A program made the translations under genes and the position numbers. The notes under the pieces are model-generated. The model searched no databases, was not told the origin of the DNA, and worked only from the letters and a program-made list of their open reading frames with translations. A DNA stretch of 64,000 nucleotides from Sinohyriopsis cumingii (taxonomy: Eukaryota; Mollusca; Bivalvia; Unionida; Unionidae): NCBI GenBank assembly GCA_028554795.2, contig CM068831.1:63826982-63890981 (forward strand), given 5' to 3'. Position 1 is the first letter of the stretch. Each line of letters starts with the position of its first letter. This document shows positions 1 through 12,381 of the stretch, one piece after another.

Positions 1-439
1 TATTTCAAAACTTAAGACACAATAAAATGACCCGGATGTACGTCACACGTTTGCTTACAGAATTTTCTTCTAAGTTTGTAAATAAAGCTTCAACCTTGAA
101 CTCATAATATTAAATTTCTAAATAAATCAGTAGAACATGATGAAGGCCTTAGAAGTACCAGTCAACTGCGTGATGTACTGGAAACGATGACATTTATGTT
201 AACTTGGGGTACAATATAGCTGGTAATGTCATGGGATGGATGCAGGTCACCAATCTTCAAACATTTTTATTTCGTCCTGATCTTGCACCTGCGAAATCTT
301 GCCAATACATCAAGATACGTGATCCCAAGTTGCCACCTTGTTTATTAAATCTCCCTAAGTACTAGTTGATCTTTGCCATTTGAGAAAAGTCCTCTACCAA
401 GCCTCCTGACGTTCAGTAAATCCACAAAATAAGAGCGTC
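1..439. other. Non-coding, nothing recognised
   Basis: AT-rich sequence before the 35-bp satellite. No coding pattern or known repeat was seen. Confidence 0.5.
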
Positions 440-1138
440 TAATCGAAATCATTCATCCCTATATTTAAACGGTCTTATCGTAGTCATTCATTCTTGTATG
501 TAAACGGTCTTATCATAGCCATTCATCCCTGTCTTTAAACGGTCTTATCGTAGTCATTCATCCTTGTATGTAAACGGTCTTATCGTAGTCATTCATCCCT
601 ATATGTAAACGGTCTTATCATAGCCATTCATCCCTGTATGTAAACGGTCTTATCATAGCCATTCATACCTGTATGTAAACGGTCGTATCGTAGTCATTCA
701 TCCCTGTATATATAATGTCGTATCGTAGTCATTCATACCTGTATAGAAATGGTCGTATTGTAGTCATTCACCCCTGTATATAAACGGTCGTATCGTAATC
801 GTTTATCGCTGTATGTAAACGGTCTTATAATAGCCATTCATTTCTGTATACAAACGATCATATCGTAGTCATTCATCCCTGTACATAAACGGTCGTATCG
901 TAGTCATTCATCTCTGTATATAAACGAGCTCATCTTAGTCATTCATTCCTGTATACAAACAGTCTTATCATAGCCATTCATCCTTTTATATAAACGTTCA
1001 TATCGTAGTCATTCATCCCTGTTTATAAACGGTCGTATTATGGTCATTCATCACTATATAAAAACGGTCGTGTCGTAGTCATTCATCCCTGTATAGAAAC
1101 GGTCTTATCGTAGCAATTCATCCCTATCTATAAACGGT
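440..1138. repeat. 35-bp satellite, about 20 copies
   Basis: A 35-bp unit of the form CATTCATCCCTGTATGTAAA + CGGTCTTATCGTAGT repeats head to tail. Copies vary at a few positions (GTCTTA/GTCGTA, TAGCC/TAGTC). Spacing was checked between neighbouring CATTCAT starts. Confidence 0.9.
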
Positions 1139-2097
1139 TGGAAAGATAGAGATAACGTTGCCGCTACTGTCGTAACAATTCACACCTCCATCCGGTTACC
1201 GGATATTACAACCTTAAAGCTGCAATCACCCATTTTTAAATAGAATATTCCATGTAATGTCTTCTAATGTTACATAAATCGTCATTTTCAGCATGGATGG
1301 CAAACTGCGTGAAACGAAACCTTCAAAGCAAGCTTTTGAATATCAAACCGATTATAGAAGTGTGGATATCTCATTTATAACAATTCAGTGAGTTGAAGTC
1401 ATATTGTGCCTATCGCATATTTCACACACACATTTCAGATCCATGCATTCCTCACCAGAGTACAAACCTTGCCAGACTCCACTGATAGTAGATGTTCTTG
1501 TAGAGTTTATGGAAGTATCTCCAGATAGATAGGAGTTATTTATGTGCACTCATTTAAAAAGATTCACGAACTTGTACACACATTGCCAGACTCCGCATAC
1601 AGTAGATAACATTCTTGTCCAGTGCACCGACTTCCACATAGCAAGATTATATTTTGCATAGGAAGTAAATTACGAAGTTTATGTGCCCCTAGAAAACGTC
1701 TTAGATTTTTTATAAAATTTGTTGTTTATATAACAATTTTTCTTAAAATTTATATCTTAAGTATTTCCTATGTTTTCCAGCTTTCTTTTATTCGGTATCC
1801 CTTTAAAAGAAATGTAACATTTTTACTTCTGATCTTTTTATTTTGTAGAACCTTTTTGGAAGGGTTTATCTTCTTGTTCGCGACTTTTGTACCATTTTCT
1901 TTTTTGAAACTTATTTTTCAGCTGGCGCAAAATATGCTGTATTATGTCGACGTTCAATTAAAGCTTCTGATATATAATACCCTTCATTTTGCTGAAGTTT
2001 GATTTAAAAAGAGGACTTTTCGCAGCCCATGTTTAGTGTGAGAATGCCATCCACGACGTGGCGATCCTTAAGTCTGTATACACTTTAGGTTATTTAC
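1139..2097. other. Non-coding, only an unsupported AT-rich ORF
   Basis: No exon of the aminopeptidase or known repeat was seen. A 126-codon plus-strand reading frame at 1,622-2,002 is AT-driven, rich in Phe, Leu and Ile, and looks like chance. Confidence 0.5.
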
Positions 2098-2317
2098 CGC
2101 TCCGGTGGCCTAGTGATTAGAGCGTCCGCCTCGGATGCGGGAGGTCGTGGGTTCGATCCCCGGCCGAGTCATATCAGGGACTTACAAAAATGGTACTAAC
2201 AGCGGCCTCGCTTGGCGTTCAGCATGATGCCCCAGTGCTAGACATCACTATAAACTGGCACACTGCAGACATCGTAGCGATATGACTGAAAAGTTGTTAA
2301 AGCTACGTTAAAAATCA
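2098..2317 (+). mobile_element. SINE family A copy, internally deleted
   Basis: The copy begins GCTCCGGTGGCCTAGTG with a pol III A box (TGGCCTAGTGATTAG) and a B box (GGGTTCGATCCC). It ends in the family tail AAAGCTACGTTAAAAATC. It lacks the middle part (GTTAGTGTTAGGACTGGTC) found in the 5.5, 9.0 and 32.7 kb copies. Confidence 0.85.
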
Positions 2318-2608
2318 AATTCACATCACTTTAGGATATTTACATATGTGTGCTATTACAACAATTTCAATCATATTTTAGATTTTTGGAAACAAGTAGT
2401 ATTTAAGTTTCTAACTATAAACTATTTTATGACAAATAGATCGCTTAACAATTTGATGCAGAACCGGTACATCCACTCTATACACTAACTTGTTATTAGG
2501 TCGGATCACGAACTGGCATGCTGAATAAAGGGATGGCAACAAGCACTGCCTCGACAAAAAGATTCAATTGGGAACAGTGTGGCTATGATTTGGCTTTTCA
2601 AGATTTAC

Positions 2609-2756
2609 CTGCAGGTGTCCATAGGCCGGGGTAAGCTGCAGAGCTAGCCCCAGTTTATTAAGTTCCTGAAGAGCTGCCACCCAGGGCACAAGGTCGGTTT
2701 CCTCCGTCAGATACTCAAGAGTCCCAAGGGCAATTTCCATGCTGACCAGGCCAGAA
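2609..2756 (-). CDS. Aminopeptidase exon: last one visible
   Basis: The 148-bp exon completes a Ser codon shared with the previous exon and encodes SGLVSMEIALGTLEYLTEET, DLVPWVAALQELNKLGLALQ and LTPAYGHLQ. The E-D-VPW--AL--L pattern is typical. The donor GTAAAT ends it in phase 0, so the gene continues to the left. No further exon was recognised between 1 and 2,608. Confidence 0.93.
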
Positions 2757-3149
2757 CTGGAAACACACAGGTACATATTTTAGACCATATCCTCTTTTTC
2801 TTTATTTAAAAAATATATATCTCTCTCATAGATGCAGTATGCTTCTCCTGTAACCAACAGTTCACTTAAACACGTGCAAAATAACACATGCCTTGATCAG
2901 AATCAAATGACTATTAGAGAACTAGAGAGAATCCGAGAACACGAGAAATCAAATTTACCTTCTCCCATCCATCCAACAACAGTATACAAATGCATTTGCC
3001 AATATGTGTGAAACTTCGAGGCAAGAAATGAAATTTTTTAAAGTGGGTTTATAGAAACTAAGGGAATAATCTGCACATGATATATTTTACAGATGATGTT
3101 TGAAACGAGAATTATTGGTGAGATGATTATTGTATATCTATGCATATCA

Positions 3150-3480
3150 TTATATGAGATAATTACTTTATACCCATTCATGTCATTAAATGAGATGATT
3201 ACTTTACACCCATTCATGTCATTAAATGAGATAATTACTTTATACCCATTCATGTCATTAAATAAGATGATTACTGTATGCCCATTCATGTCATTAAACG
3301 AGATGATTACTTATACCCATTCATGTCATTAAATGAGATGATTACTTTATACCCATTCATGTCATTAAATGATATGATTACTTTATACCCATTCATGTCA
3401 TCAAACGAGATGATTATTTTATACCCATTCATGTCATTAAACGAGATGATTACTGTATACCCATACACATCATTAAAAAA
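3150..3480. repeat. 37-bp minisatellite, about 9 copies
   Basis: Unit CATTCATGTCATTAAATGAG + ATGATTACTTTATACCC. It lies in an intron just downstream of the 3,490 exon edge. Reading frames across it on both strands are repeat artefacts. Confidence 0.9.
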
Positions 3481-3489
3481 TAACATTAC

Positions 3490-3545
3490 CTTGCAAGGTT
3501 CCATGCATCGTTGATTATCTGAGCTCTGTTGGCGACATGAATGAC
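3490..3545 (-). CDS. Aminopeptidase exon: NRAQIINDAWNLA
   Basis: The 56-bp exon encodes VIHVANRAQIINDAWNLA and two bases of the next codon. This is the N-RA-LIDDA--LA signature of the M1 C-terminal helical domain. Acceptor TCACAG and donor GTAATG flank it. Confidence 0.93.
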
Positions 3546-3724
3546 CTGTGACAAATAAGTACATGTGTAAATCATTATTTCCTGTACTGAAAATTCATCT
3601 GATGTTTTCATTTTTTCTATTATCTTTAGAATGGTCCTTAAGCAGTACAACACCTTGTCTCTCAACTGATAATGATAACTGAGTCTGCACATTTTAACAT
3701 CTAGATATTAAGCAATACATATAT

Positions 3725-4440
<716 letters not shown>

Positions 4441-4535
4441 GGGATTTTTTATTTTCCTTGCTAATGTTAATAACAATCCATCATCCCATCTTACTTAGCA
4501 GTCGTCTCTCTAAAAAAATGAAAGGCATATCACAC

Positions 4536-4669
4536 CTTATGGTTTCTCTTCAACTGATCTATAATGGATTTCCATGTCTTTTCTTCGTAGTTGACCCTGT
4601 AATAGCCGATCTGTTGAGGATTTCCAACCAACCAGGTACTTTTCACCAGGCTGTCATCTTTGATGTATA
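4536..4669 (-). CDS. Aminopeptidase exon: GYYRVNYE block
   Basis: The 134-bp exon encodes YIKDDSLVKSTWLVGNPQQI, then GYYRVNYEEKTWKSIIDQLK and RNHK. G-YRVNYD and W--II-QL are conserved in the M1 C-terminal region. Acceptor TCCTGCAG and donor GTGTGA flank it, ending in phase 0. Confidence 0.94.
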
Positions 4670-5352
4670 CTGCAGGAGCAAATATACCTAATGATCTTCA
4701 CAAAATATATACAAAATTACTTTACCCTTTTTTCAGCAAAACTTTAAGAGAGCAAACATTCCATAACTACGGTAAAAGTATGCCATAGCTAGACATTATA
4801 AAGACAAATTCAATTATATATGTTCGTGTCTGCAACAAAATAGTCTTACCGCTAACAACTATACAATAATGTTTCCACAACCAGAATTACGGGCTAAATA
4901 TGAATTGTATCTCAATAGTCAAAGAACTTGGACTTTTTAGTCAAATATGCTAAACATATATATTAAGTATGTCTGATTAAGGATTACTTTTACTTCAGCT
5001 ACACTTTTTACATTCTCCCCGTATGATGACCTACTAAATATGTCAAATTATGTCAGATATTGAGTAGTCTCAACCTGATTGATGTGAGAAAGATAAACTT
5101 TTTTTCGTTGTAGTAAAGGCAACATCATACTTAATTAAATGAAGCAGCCTCAACATTATAACCTCTGTATAAAGTTTGCACTCTTTTTATCAAACCAAAC
5201 ATTCATGTACAACAAATTAGCAAAATAATATAACAATTAGGTCGAGCGTTGTGATTCATATCATTAATTAATGTTTTGTTTTAACCACATGCTATGAATT
5301 AATTCGCATATAATGTTAAAGAAATTTTAAAGTTTGGAACAACTAATCTTAC
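4670..5352. other. Intron, nothing recognised
   Basis: Non-coding AT-rich sequence between two aminopeptidase exons. No repeat family was identified. Confidence 0.6.
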
Positions 5353-5450
5353 TCGGATTTCCATCAGCGTGAAGCCAGCGAATGTCCCCGTCGGTTTTTT
5401 CAAAGTTCGGGTTATCAGATGTAGTGTATGCAAAGGGAATTTCCCAATAA
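5353..5450 (-). CDS. Aminopeptidase exon: YWEIPFAYTT strand
   Basis: The 98-bp exon encodes YWEIPFAYTTSDNPNFEKTD followed by GDIRWLHADGNP. It corresponds to the W-IP--Y-TS segment of the M1 beta-sandwich domain. Acceptor TTTTTCAG and donor GTAAGA flank it. It starts after two borrowed bases and ends in phase 1. Confidence 0.92.
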
Positions 5451-5477
5451 CTGAAAAAATAGCATCAATGACTTTGT

Positions 5478-5788
5478 GATTTGGACTTTTTAACGTAGCT
5501 TTAACAATTTTTCAGTCATATGGCTACGATGTCTGCAATGTGGCAGTTTATAGTGATGTCTAGCACTGGGGCATCATGCCGCAGACATGTAGCATGTTGT
5601 CCCACCCAGTCACATTATCCTGACACCGGGCCGACCAGTCCTAACACTAACCTCTTAATGCTGAGCGCCAAGCGAGGCAGCTGTTAGTACCGTTTTTGTA
5701 AGTCTTTGGTATGACTCGGCCGGGGATCGAACCCACGACCTCCCGCATCCGAGGCGGACGCTCTAACCACTAGGCCACCGGAGCGGTT
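5478..5788 (-). mobile_element. SINE family A, full length, with 14-bp target duplication
   Basis: Reading the minus strand, it starts at the pol III promoter head (CCGCTCCGGTGGCCTAGTGG) and ends at the GCTACGTTAAAAAG tail. The flanks carry a perfect direct repeat ATCAATGACTTTGT at 5,464-5,477 and 5,789-5,802, the product of LINE-driven insertion. A perfect duplication suggests a recent insertion. Confidence 0.93.
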
Positions 5789-5802
5789 ATCAATGACTTT
5801 GT

Positions 5803-6354
5803 TTCTTTTCACTGCTTAGTGTAGGTATCACAAAAACAATGTAAAGAAGATTCGAAAATATGTATTAAAACACTAAGCTGATCCGGTAGGCCATTGGACA
5901 GATCAATAGATACAATAGATTACTGGAGTTAGAAGGTAAACGAGGAGCGATATATTTGTAATTGGCTTCTTTATGTAAATGAATGAAGAAAAAAAATGCA
6001 GACGTAGAATTTCTTCTCATCATTGTTGATCATAAAGCCATTATTAAGCATCTAAAAAGGTATGCCCTATCTGAATAAGTATAGGTTCCTATGAATATTT
6101 ACACACATTTCAATGATTCGGTATAATGTACCCTGATCCGAAAAATAATCTGCGAGGCACAGACCTTGTCAACCGTCCAATATGTATGCATCTTTTAGAG
6201 ATTACGAATAATGTATACATAAAATAATGAGTGTATGCAGTATTCATTCATGAAAAGAATACATGAAAAGAAATGACAGACTGTACTGCATAAGGCTATT
6301 AGAAGAATTAACCATTCACATATAAAAACGGAAAGATTTCTCCGAAATACGAAC
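5803..6354. other. Intron, nothing recognised
   Basis: No repeat or coding pattern was seen apart from read-through of the next exon's frame. Confidence 0.5.
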
Positions 6355-6527
6355 ATCGGTTCGGCATTCTTGCGATGTTCCTCGTTTATCAGAAATCTTG
6401 CTTGTTCCACCTTTATTTTGTCGCCATTAACTAGTGTGACAGTCACAACCGGGTAGTTCTTCTGTCGAATCCAGGTGTCCATAATCTTCTTTACATCGAT
6501 CACCGCCTTGCCCTCGGCCAAAGATTG
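6355..6527 (-). CDS. Aminopeptidase exon: IMDTWIRQKNYPVVTV block
   Basis: The exon begins after the acceptor CATGGCAG and encodes QSLAEGKAVIDVKKIMDTWI, RQKNYPVVTVTLVNGDKIKV and EQARFLINEEHRKNAEP. M-TW--Q-G-PVV-V is the start of the M1 C-terminal domain. The donor is uncertain. The end used here (GTTCGT) gives the phase needed by the next exon, whereas a GTATTT four bases further on does not. The 3' boundary may therefore be wrong by a few bases. Confidence 0.85.
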
Positions 6528-6848
6528 CTGCCATGGTTACAAAAAAACAAATATATTCAAAACTGAGCATGACAGCTTAGAATAGTAGTTGTATCTAGAT
6601 TAAGTAATCGAAATGTTATTCGAATACTACAGACAGCTCTCTAACCGTCCCGTCCCATCCACCCACCCACCTCAAAAGAAAGGAAGCATGCAAAAGAGGT
6701 TTTCATAAATTAAAACATATTTTATCATGACCGGACGTATTTATTATTCTTTTGTAACACAAAACAGTAAATTCTGCTTCCTTATTTAACTTATGATAAA
6801 TTTAATCGTTAATGTTTGGTTAGCACAAAAAAGAGATACTTAGCTTAC
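6528..6848. other. Intron, nothing recognised
   Basis: A short AT-rich intron with no repeat or conserved element seen. Confidence 0.55.
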
Positions 6849-6914
6849 ATTGGCCATGGCGTACCAGAGTTCATTGTGAGTGGCGGCCTTGTAACTTTGA
6901 CTGGTAAGGTAATT
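6849..6914 (-). CDS. Aminopeptidase exon: NYL...LW helix
   Basis: The 66-bp exon (22 codons) encodes NYLTSQSYKAATHNELWYAM and AN. It lies between an acceptor TTTTTCAG and a donor GTAAGC and matches the M1 segment after G-LRMM (YL--H-Y-NA---LW). Phase 0 at both ends. Confidence 0.92.
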
Positions 6915-7106
6915 CTGAAAAAGAGGGACAATTATTTTTCATTTTGAATTCATATACATGTCCTATCGTCTTTATGGACAAATTTGTATAGGTTGTAATC
7001 GAATTACAAATAACAAACAGGAACACCATAAATCGTGAGCACTGAAACTTTCTTTCCCTTACAACACACATCAATATGGTAGAATGTATCAATCGAAAAA
7101 TAGTAT

Positions 7107-7129
7107 ATATATATATATATATATATATT
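7107..7129. repeat. (TA)n microsatellite
   Basis: Uninterrupted alternating T and A. Confidence 0.9.
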
Positions 7130-7359
7130 TGACTAAATATTTATTTGACTAAATAAATTGAAATATTTGAAATAACTTCGATGAAACCGATTTCATTGTG
7201 TTGCTTGTCCATTTATGGAAGATAAAATATGTATGTTGACCAACAAACTTGTCTCATTCAAAGTATAGCCAATTTTTTAAACGAACCAGATGACATAAAC
7301 TTATATTTATCAGCAAATATAGGTGTGTACTATAACTGACCCACTGGCAACATATATGC

Positions 7360-7980
7360 TCATCTGAATATTGGTGGAGGGGGTAACTGACACACTAGCA
7401 TGATATATGTTCATCTGAATATTGTTAAAGGGATAATTGACCGCTGACTATATATGCTCTGAATATTGTTAGAGGGATAATTGACAGCTGACTATATATA
7501 CTCTGAATATTGTTAGAGGGATAATTGACCGCTAACTATATATGCTCTGAATATTGTTAGAGGGATAACTGACCGCTAACTATATATACTCTGAATATTG
7601 TTAGAGGGATAAGTGACCGCTAACTATATATACTCTGAATATTGTTAGAGGGATAATTGACCGCTGACTATATATACTCTGAATATTGTTAGAGGGATAA
7701 TTGACCGCTGACTATATATACTCTGAATATTGTTAGAGGGATAATTGACCGCTAACTATATATGCTCTGAATATTGTTAGAGGGATAATTGACCGCTGAC
7801 TATATATACTCTGAATATTGTTAGAGGGATAATTGACCTCTAACAAGATATATGTTCATCCGAATATTGCTGGAGGGATAATTGACCGCTGACAAGATAT
7901 ATGTTCATCTAAACATTGTTGGAGTGGAAAACTGACCAGTGACAAGATATACGCTCATCTGAATACTGAGGATGCGAAAA
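7360..7980. repeat. 44-bp minisatellite, about 13 copies
   Basis: Unit CTCTGAATATTGTTAGAGGG + ATAATTGACCGCTGACTATATATA. A 44-bp spacing was measured between units at 7,457 and 7,501. Outer copies at both edges are more diverged and longer, while the central ones are nearly identical, as expected of unequal exchange. Confidence 0.92.
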
Positions 7981-8012
7981 ATAAAATATACATCAACGAT
8001 TTATCATTTTAC

Positions 8013-8078
8013 CGTAATTCCATTCCTGAATGTCATCTCTCCTAGAAAGAAGTTCATCATACGCAATACTGCAGCCCC
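8013..8078 (-). CDS. Aminopeptidase exon: GAAVLRMM helix
   Basis: The 66-bp exon (22 codons) encodes GAAVLRMMNFFLGEMTFRNG followed by IT. It continues the SYAK-G-A--LRM helix of M1 peptidases. Acceptor TTTTCAG and donor GTAAAA flank it. Decayed copies of this exon edge lie in the intron next to it, near 8,183-8,320. Confidence 0.93.
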
Positions 8079-8182
8079 CTGAAAAATATGATTTAGACAA
8101 TAATGCATAGTCTATTTGTAAATGCCTACTGTAATGAGCCTCGCCCCCACCTCAAAAAGAAAAGTAACGCATGGTCTGTTTG

Positions 8183-8320
8183 TCAGTACTTCATTCTACG
8201 CAATACTGCGGCCTCCTGAAACTAACAGTAGAGAAAAATAATGCATGGTCTGATTTACTAGTGCTTTATTTTACGTAAAACTGGAGCCCCCTGAAACGTA
8301 TGATACAGAAAAATTATAAA
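8183..8320. repeat. Two decayed copies of the exon-edge sequence at 8,052-8,130
   Basis: On the plus strand, TACGCAATACTGCAGCCCCC of the GAAVLRMM exon reappears as TACGCAATACTGCGGCCTCC near 8,195 and TACGTAAAACTGGAGCCCCC near 8,270. Each copy is followed by similar intron sequence. Neither keeps an open exon. Confidence 0.7.
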
Positions 8321-8766
8321 TCATGTGTTTACTTGCGCTTATTCTAAAGAAAAAGTTTACTATCTGTTTAGTTTATAACCTGAAGGAACGATTTTGCAAG
8401 CTGCAACCTATAACTTGTAACCTGAAGAAACGAAATCACAGACTGTAAACCATAATTTGCAATATGAAGAAGCGACGTTTCAAACTGCAAGTCATAATTT
8501 GTAACTTGAAGAAACGAAATTGCAAACTGCAAGTCATATGTAATACTCTACAACCTGGCATTTAGTCTGAAATAGCTTTTGTGTCTGAGCTTCTGAACAC
8601 AATAAATTAACAGTTTGTATTACTAACACATAATATAACGTATTTCTTCTATTGAAGACGATATATTTGTACCTCATATGGCATTATAAGGCCAAGACTA
8701 TATATCTACCGGGCTGTTCATTATAAGTACCCTAAAGACAGGCATCTTAAAATTTTAAATCTCGGA

Positions 8767-8811
<45 letters not shown>

Positions 8812-8841
8812 TAAACTGTACTTCCTTTTATATTTAACTTT

Positions 8842-8900
<59 letters not shown>

Positions 8901-8945
8901 TAGATATATATATAGATAGATAGATATATATATATATATATACAA
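8767..8945. repeat. (TTA)n then (TA)n/(TAGA)n microsatellites
   Basis: A run of TTA triplets at 8,767-8,811, then TA repeats with TAGATAGA interruptions to 8,945, directly before a SINE. Confidence 0.95.
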
Positions 8946-9230
8946 CTCCTGTGGCCTAGTGGTCGCATGTGGGAGGTCGTGAGTTCAATCCCCGGCCGAG
9001 TCATACCAAAGACTTACAAAAATGGCACTAACAGCTGCCTCGCTTGGCGCTCAGCATTATGCGGTTAGTGTTAGGTGTGGTCAGCCTGGTGTCAGGATAA
9101 TGTGACTGGGTGGGACATGATGCTATATGTCTGCGACATGATGCCCCAGTGCCAGACATCACTTTAATCTACCACACTGCAGACATAGTAGCGATACGAC
9201 TGAAAAATTATTAAAGCTACGTTAAAAATG
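8946..9230 (+). mobile_element. SINE family A copy
   Basis: The head is damaged (CTCCTGTGGCCTAGTGGTCG, missing part of the tRNA-like anticodon region). The B box, the central part and the AAAGCTACGTTAAAAATG tail are intact. Confidence 0.88.
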
Positions 9231-9829
9231 AAATTTTCACACGCATATAAGTTGTTAAAGTAAGGTAAAAACAATATGAGATCTGAGTAAGGGAGCTTTC
9301 CCCCCTTTGGCAAGGAATATATTTTTGTCTGAGAAAATTAAACTATTTATAGTTTAGTTTCCTTTTATGAAAACCCTTGTTTTAGCAATCAAAGAAATGT
9401 GTCACATTTCCTCCCCTAGCGGAAGGCTATATTAGTAGAGCAGCTGTCCGATGTGATTTTTCTTTTAAATCAGGAAGTCAGCTGACTCTACTCGGCGAAT
9501 GAAAACGTATTTTGTGTGTGAGATGTTGCATCATTAACTCATCCGCATTCTCCCCCCTTGAAACTGCTTAAATTACACGACCAATTTAACCTAAATGAGA
9601 TGTGCAAAATATCGTAACATTAGATGATTAGGTATGACTATTGTCTAGCAAATTAGTATACAAACAGAAACAATTGGTTCTGGGTTTAAGGTCTTTTCTT
9701 ATATCAGGTAAACATACGTTTCCCCCACGACTCGACCGGAGTGACTGCTGTAGACAGAAATTGTTAAAATTATCCTATATTTTTTTCTCTGATTGCATAC
9801 GAGTCTTCGTTGACATTCTGTGACTTTCG
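9231..9829. other. Intron, nothing recognised
   Basis: No conserved coding sequence or known repeat was seen. Confidence 0.5.
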
Positions 9830-10138
9830 CATAATATGGCACAATATTAATAAATTGTGGTGAATGAGATTTTACCCGCTCTACGTAGACTGTCAAATAG
9901 CCCAATATTAATACACTGCGGTGACTGTGATTTTACCCACTCTACGTAGACTGTCAAATAGCCCAATATTAATACACTGCGGTGACTGTGATTTTACTCA
10001 CTCTACGTATTCTGTCAAATAGCCCAATATTAATACAATGCGGTGACTGATTTTACCCACTCTATGTAGACTGTCAAATAGCCCAATATTAATACACTGC
10101 GGTGACTGTGATTTTACCCACTCTACGTAGACTGTCAA
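9830..10138. repeat. 61-bp minisatellite, 5 copies
   Basis: Unit GTGACTGTGATTTTACCCAC + TCTACGTAGACTGTCAAATA + GCCCAATATTAATACACTGCG. Copies are highly similar. Confidence 0.92.
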
Positions 10139-10403
10139 TCGCTTTAGCTCATAGTATGCAAACTAATTTTCAGCAATTGACTGCGAATACAAAAACAAGT
10201 TGCCATTTCGGGCACTCAAAGTATGGCCAAAGACTGTCATGAAAACATTCTGGTCCGAGCTTCTGTATGTTGAATTTTTTTCTGTACCGCGGTCTCTTAC
10301 TTGTACGGCACCCTCTTCCTGTGCCGTGCAATCTTCATTGGTAAGCGTTTACCCATGACAGTTATGACCACCAGAAAACCCGAATTCCTAGAAAATCCCT
10401 TAC

Positions 10404-10544
10404 CTTGGCATAAGATATGAGATCAAAAATCTCATTGATCTCAGCGGGATCGTTGACAGGCACATAGACTGGATGAGTGGTCAAGCTATCATCAAAGGCC
10501 AGAGCACTCTGGAGACCACGATTGTGAATTATGAACATGTCCAT
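10404..10544 (-). CDS. Aminopeptidase exon: substrate-pocket helices
   Basis: The 141-bp exon (47 codons) encodes MDMFIIHNRGLQSALAFDDS, then LTTHPVYVPVNDPAEINEIF and DLISYAK. The HP-V-VP...EI-E-FD-ISY-K pattern is typical of M1 enzymes. It is in phase 0 at both ends, with acceptor TCTTCAG and donor GTAAGG. Confidence 0.95.
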
Positions 10545-10568
10545 CTGAAGAAGTGAAGGAATGCCCGT

Positions 10569-10569
<1 letters not shown>

Positions 10570-10643
<74 letters not shown>
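10570..10643. repeat. (TA)n microsatellite
   Basis: A pure TA run in the intron next to the 10,544 exon edge. Confidence 0.95.
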
Positions 10644-10649
<6 letters not shown>

Positions 10650-11069
10650 GTGGAAACTACACAGATACAAATATAATATATGTTATGTGCGAATTAACTT
10701 CATTTTTAATTGAAGGCACGTGGAACCAGTTTTTTTTTTCTATGAAGTCAAGAAAACCATAGCAGAAAAATAAACAATCATCAGGATGAAAGTATGTAAT
10801 ATCTTCAAAATATATTTGCTACAACGCAAAATGAAAATTATTTGAGGTTCCTGCACATAATTAAATTTACCATTTACCTTGTCGAAAAGTGCATTATTTA
10901 ATATCAGATACAATGATCCGTAGAAGTCAGTGGGGAATAAAGACACGGCAAAGTCACTGAAGGCCTTAGTTTTCACCCCCAATACGGAACTAACAGAAGG
11001 ACTGTTCGCTTTATTTATGCATAATATATGTCTGGTGTACATCAGATGAAATTTCTACGTCTATACTAC

Positions 11070-11183
11070 CATCTTCCATTCCGGTATGACAGCATCCACC
11101 CCCAGGAACATCATGTAAGTGGCGAAGCCTTCGTTGAGCCACAGGTCATCCCACCATTCAGGTGTAACTAGGTTACCAAACCA
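11070..11183 (-). CDS. Aminopeptidase exon: third zinc ligand
   Basis: The 114-bp exon of 38 codons encodes [20 protein letters not shown], then [18 protein letters not shown]. The Glu of LNEGF lies 18 residues after the second His of HEISH, as zincin-type M1 peptidases require. Acceptor CTTGCAG and donor GTAGTA flank it. It is in phase 0 at both ends. Confidence 0.95.
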
Positions 11184-11960
11184 CTGCAAGAAAAAGACAC
11201 ATGTACAAAGTCTCATTTATTGGTTGAAACGATGGACCAGATACCAAGATAGTCGACATGACATGCACTACTTCCCTGTGATCATTAAAGAATGCTCTAA
11301 TTCAGTTATCTATGTCATGCATTTGGCCTCTGCCAGCATATCTGCTAACTTACTTCGATCTACGCTCCCTAGAGGAATATTGCTCACTCTGAGAAATGAA
11401 TTATCACCTTTGGAAATTACAAATTATTTCCGAACAAGCAAGACTTCAGCGAGTTGACTTTTTCACTTTCGTTCTTTCGATATAGACTAACTGCTAGAAT
11501 ATTTCATATTTTGTGCCAGAAAAATCGTTAAAGTCCTATATAATTATATTTGGTGGATTGGCTTTTCTTTCGGTATATTTCGTATAGTGTGTGTGTGTGT
11601 GTGTTCGGGGTGGATGGTTTAAATCCAAAATAATGCAGCTCGTTTGCATCAGACTGAAGCATACTATATTATGGGGGGAAAAGTCAGAAATCCCGTATAA
11701 TACAGTCTTTTTAAATAAGTTAAAACAATTAGTTACACGGTCAATAACATATGTTCTTACCATAGGGAATTAAGCCTGAACAGTCAATGCTGTGTAACCC
11801 GTGCTCGCATTGGCTTATGGGAAGACACTAATAATAATCACAAATTGGTTTGAAACTGCTGATATTGCATTCCATATAAAATAAATAGTGTTCTTTAGTA
11901 AGCGTAGCTACAAGCAATTGACGGAAACAGACGGTTCCAACATTTCCCACACTTCCCCAT
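11184..11960. other. Intron, nothing recognised but a short (GT)n
   Basis: Non-coding. A small GT run lies at 11,587-11,603. Reading frames here lack family features. Confidence 0.5.
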
Positions 11961-11965
11961 ATACC

Positions 11966-12275
<310 letters not shown>

Positions 12276-12381
12276 AGTTTCTTTTATGTCAGAATGGCGC
12301 CATTTTCATTTAGGACCAGCTAGATATCCTAACAAGTCTGTTGGTAAAAAATCAAACGTTGATATAGCGATCCATGTGAAG

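Noticed and set aside
440..1138. Regular short repeats that might suggest a CRISPR array
   Set aside because: Units are contiguous 35-bp satellites without unique spacers, in eukaryotic DNA.
1622..2002. 126-codon plus-strand frame
   Set aside because: Rich in Phe, Leu and Ile in AT-rich DNA, with no splice partner or family resemblance.
2098..2180. tRNA gene suggested by A and B boxes
   Set aside because: The sequence is the head of a repeated SINE found five times with the same tail.
10740..11042. 100-codon minus-strand frame between two aminopeptidase exons
   Set aside because: The exons on either side (11,070 and 10,544) join in phase 0 and give a normal M1 sequence without it, and its own sequence has no M1 features.
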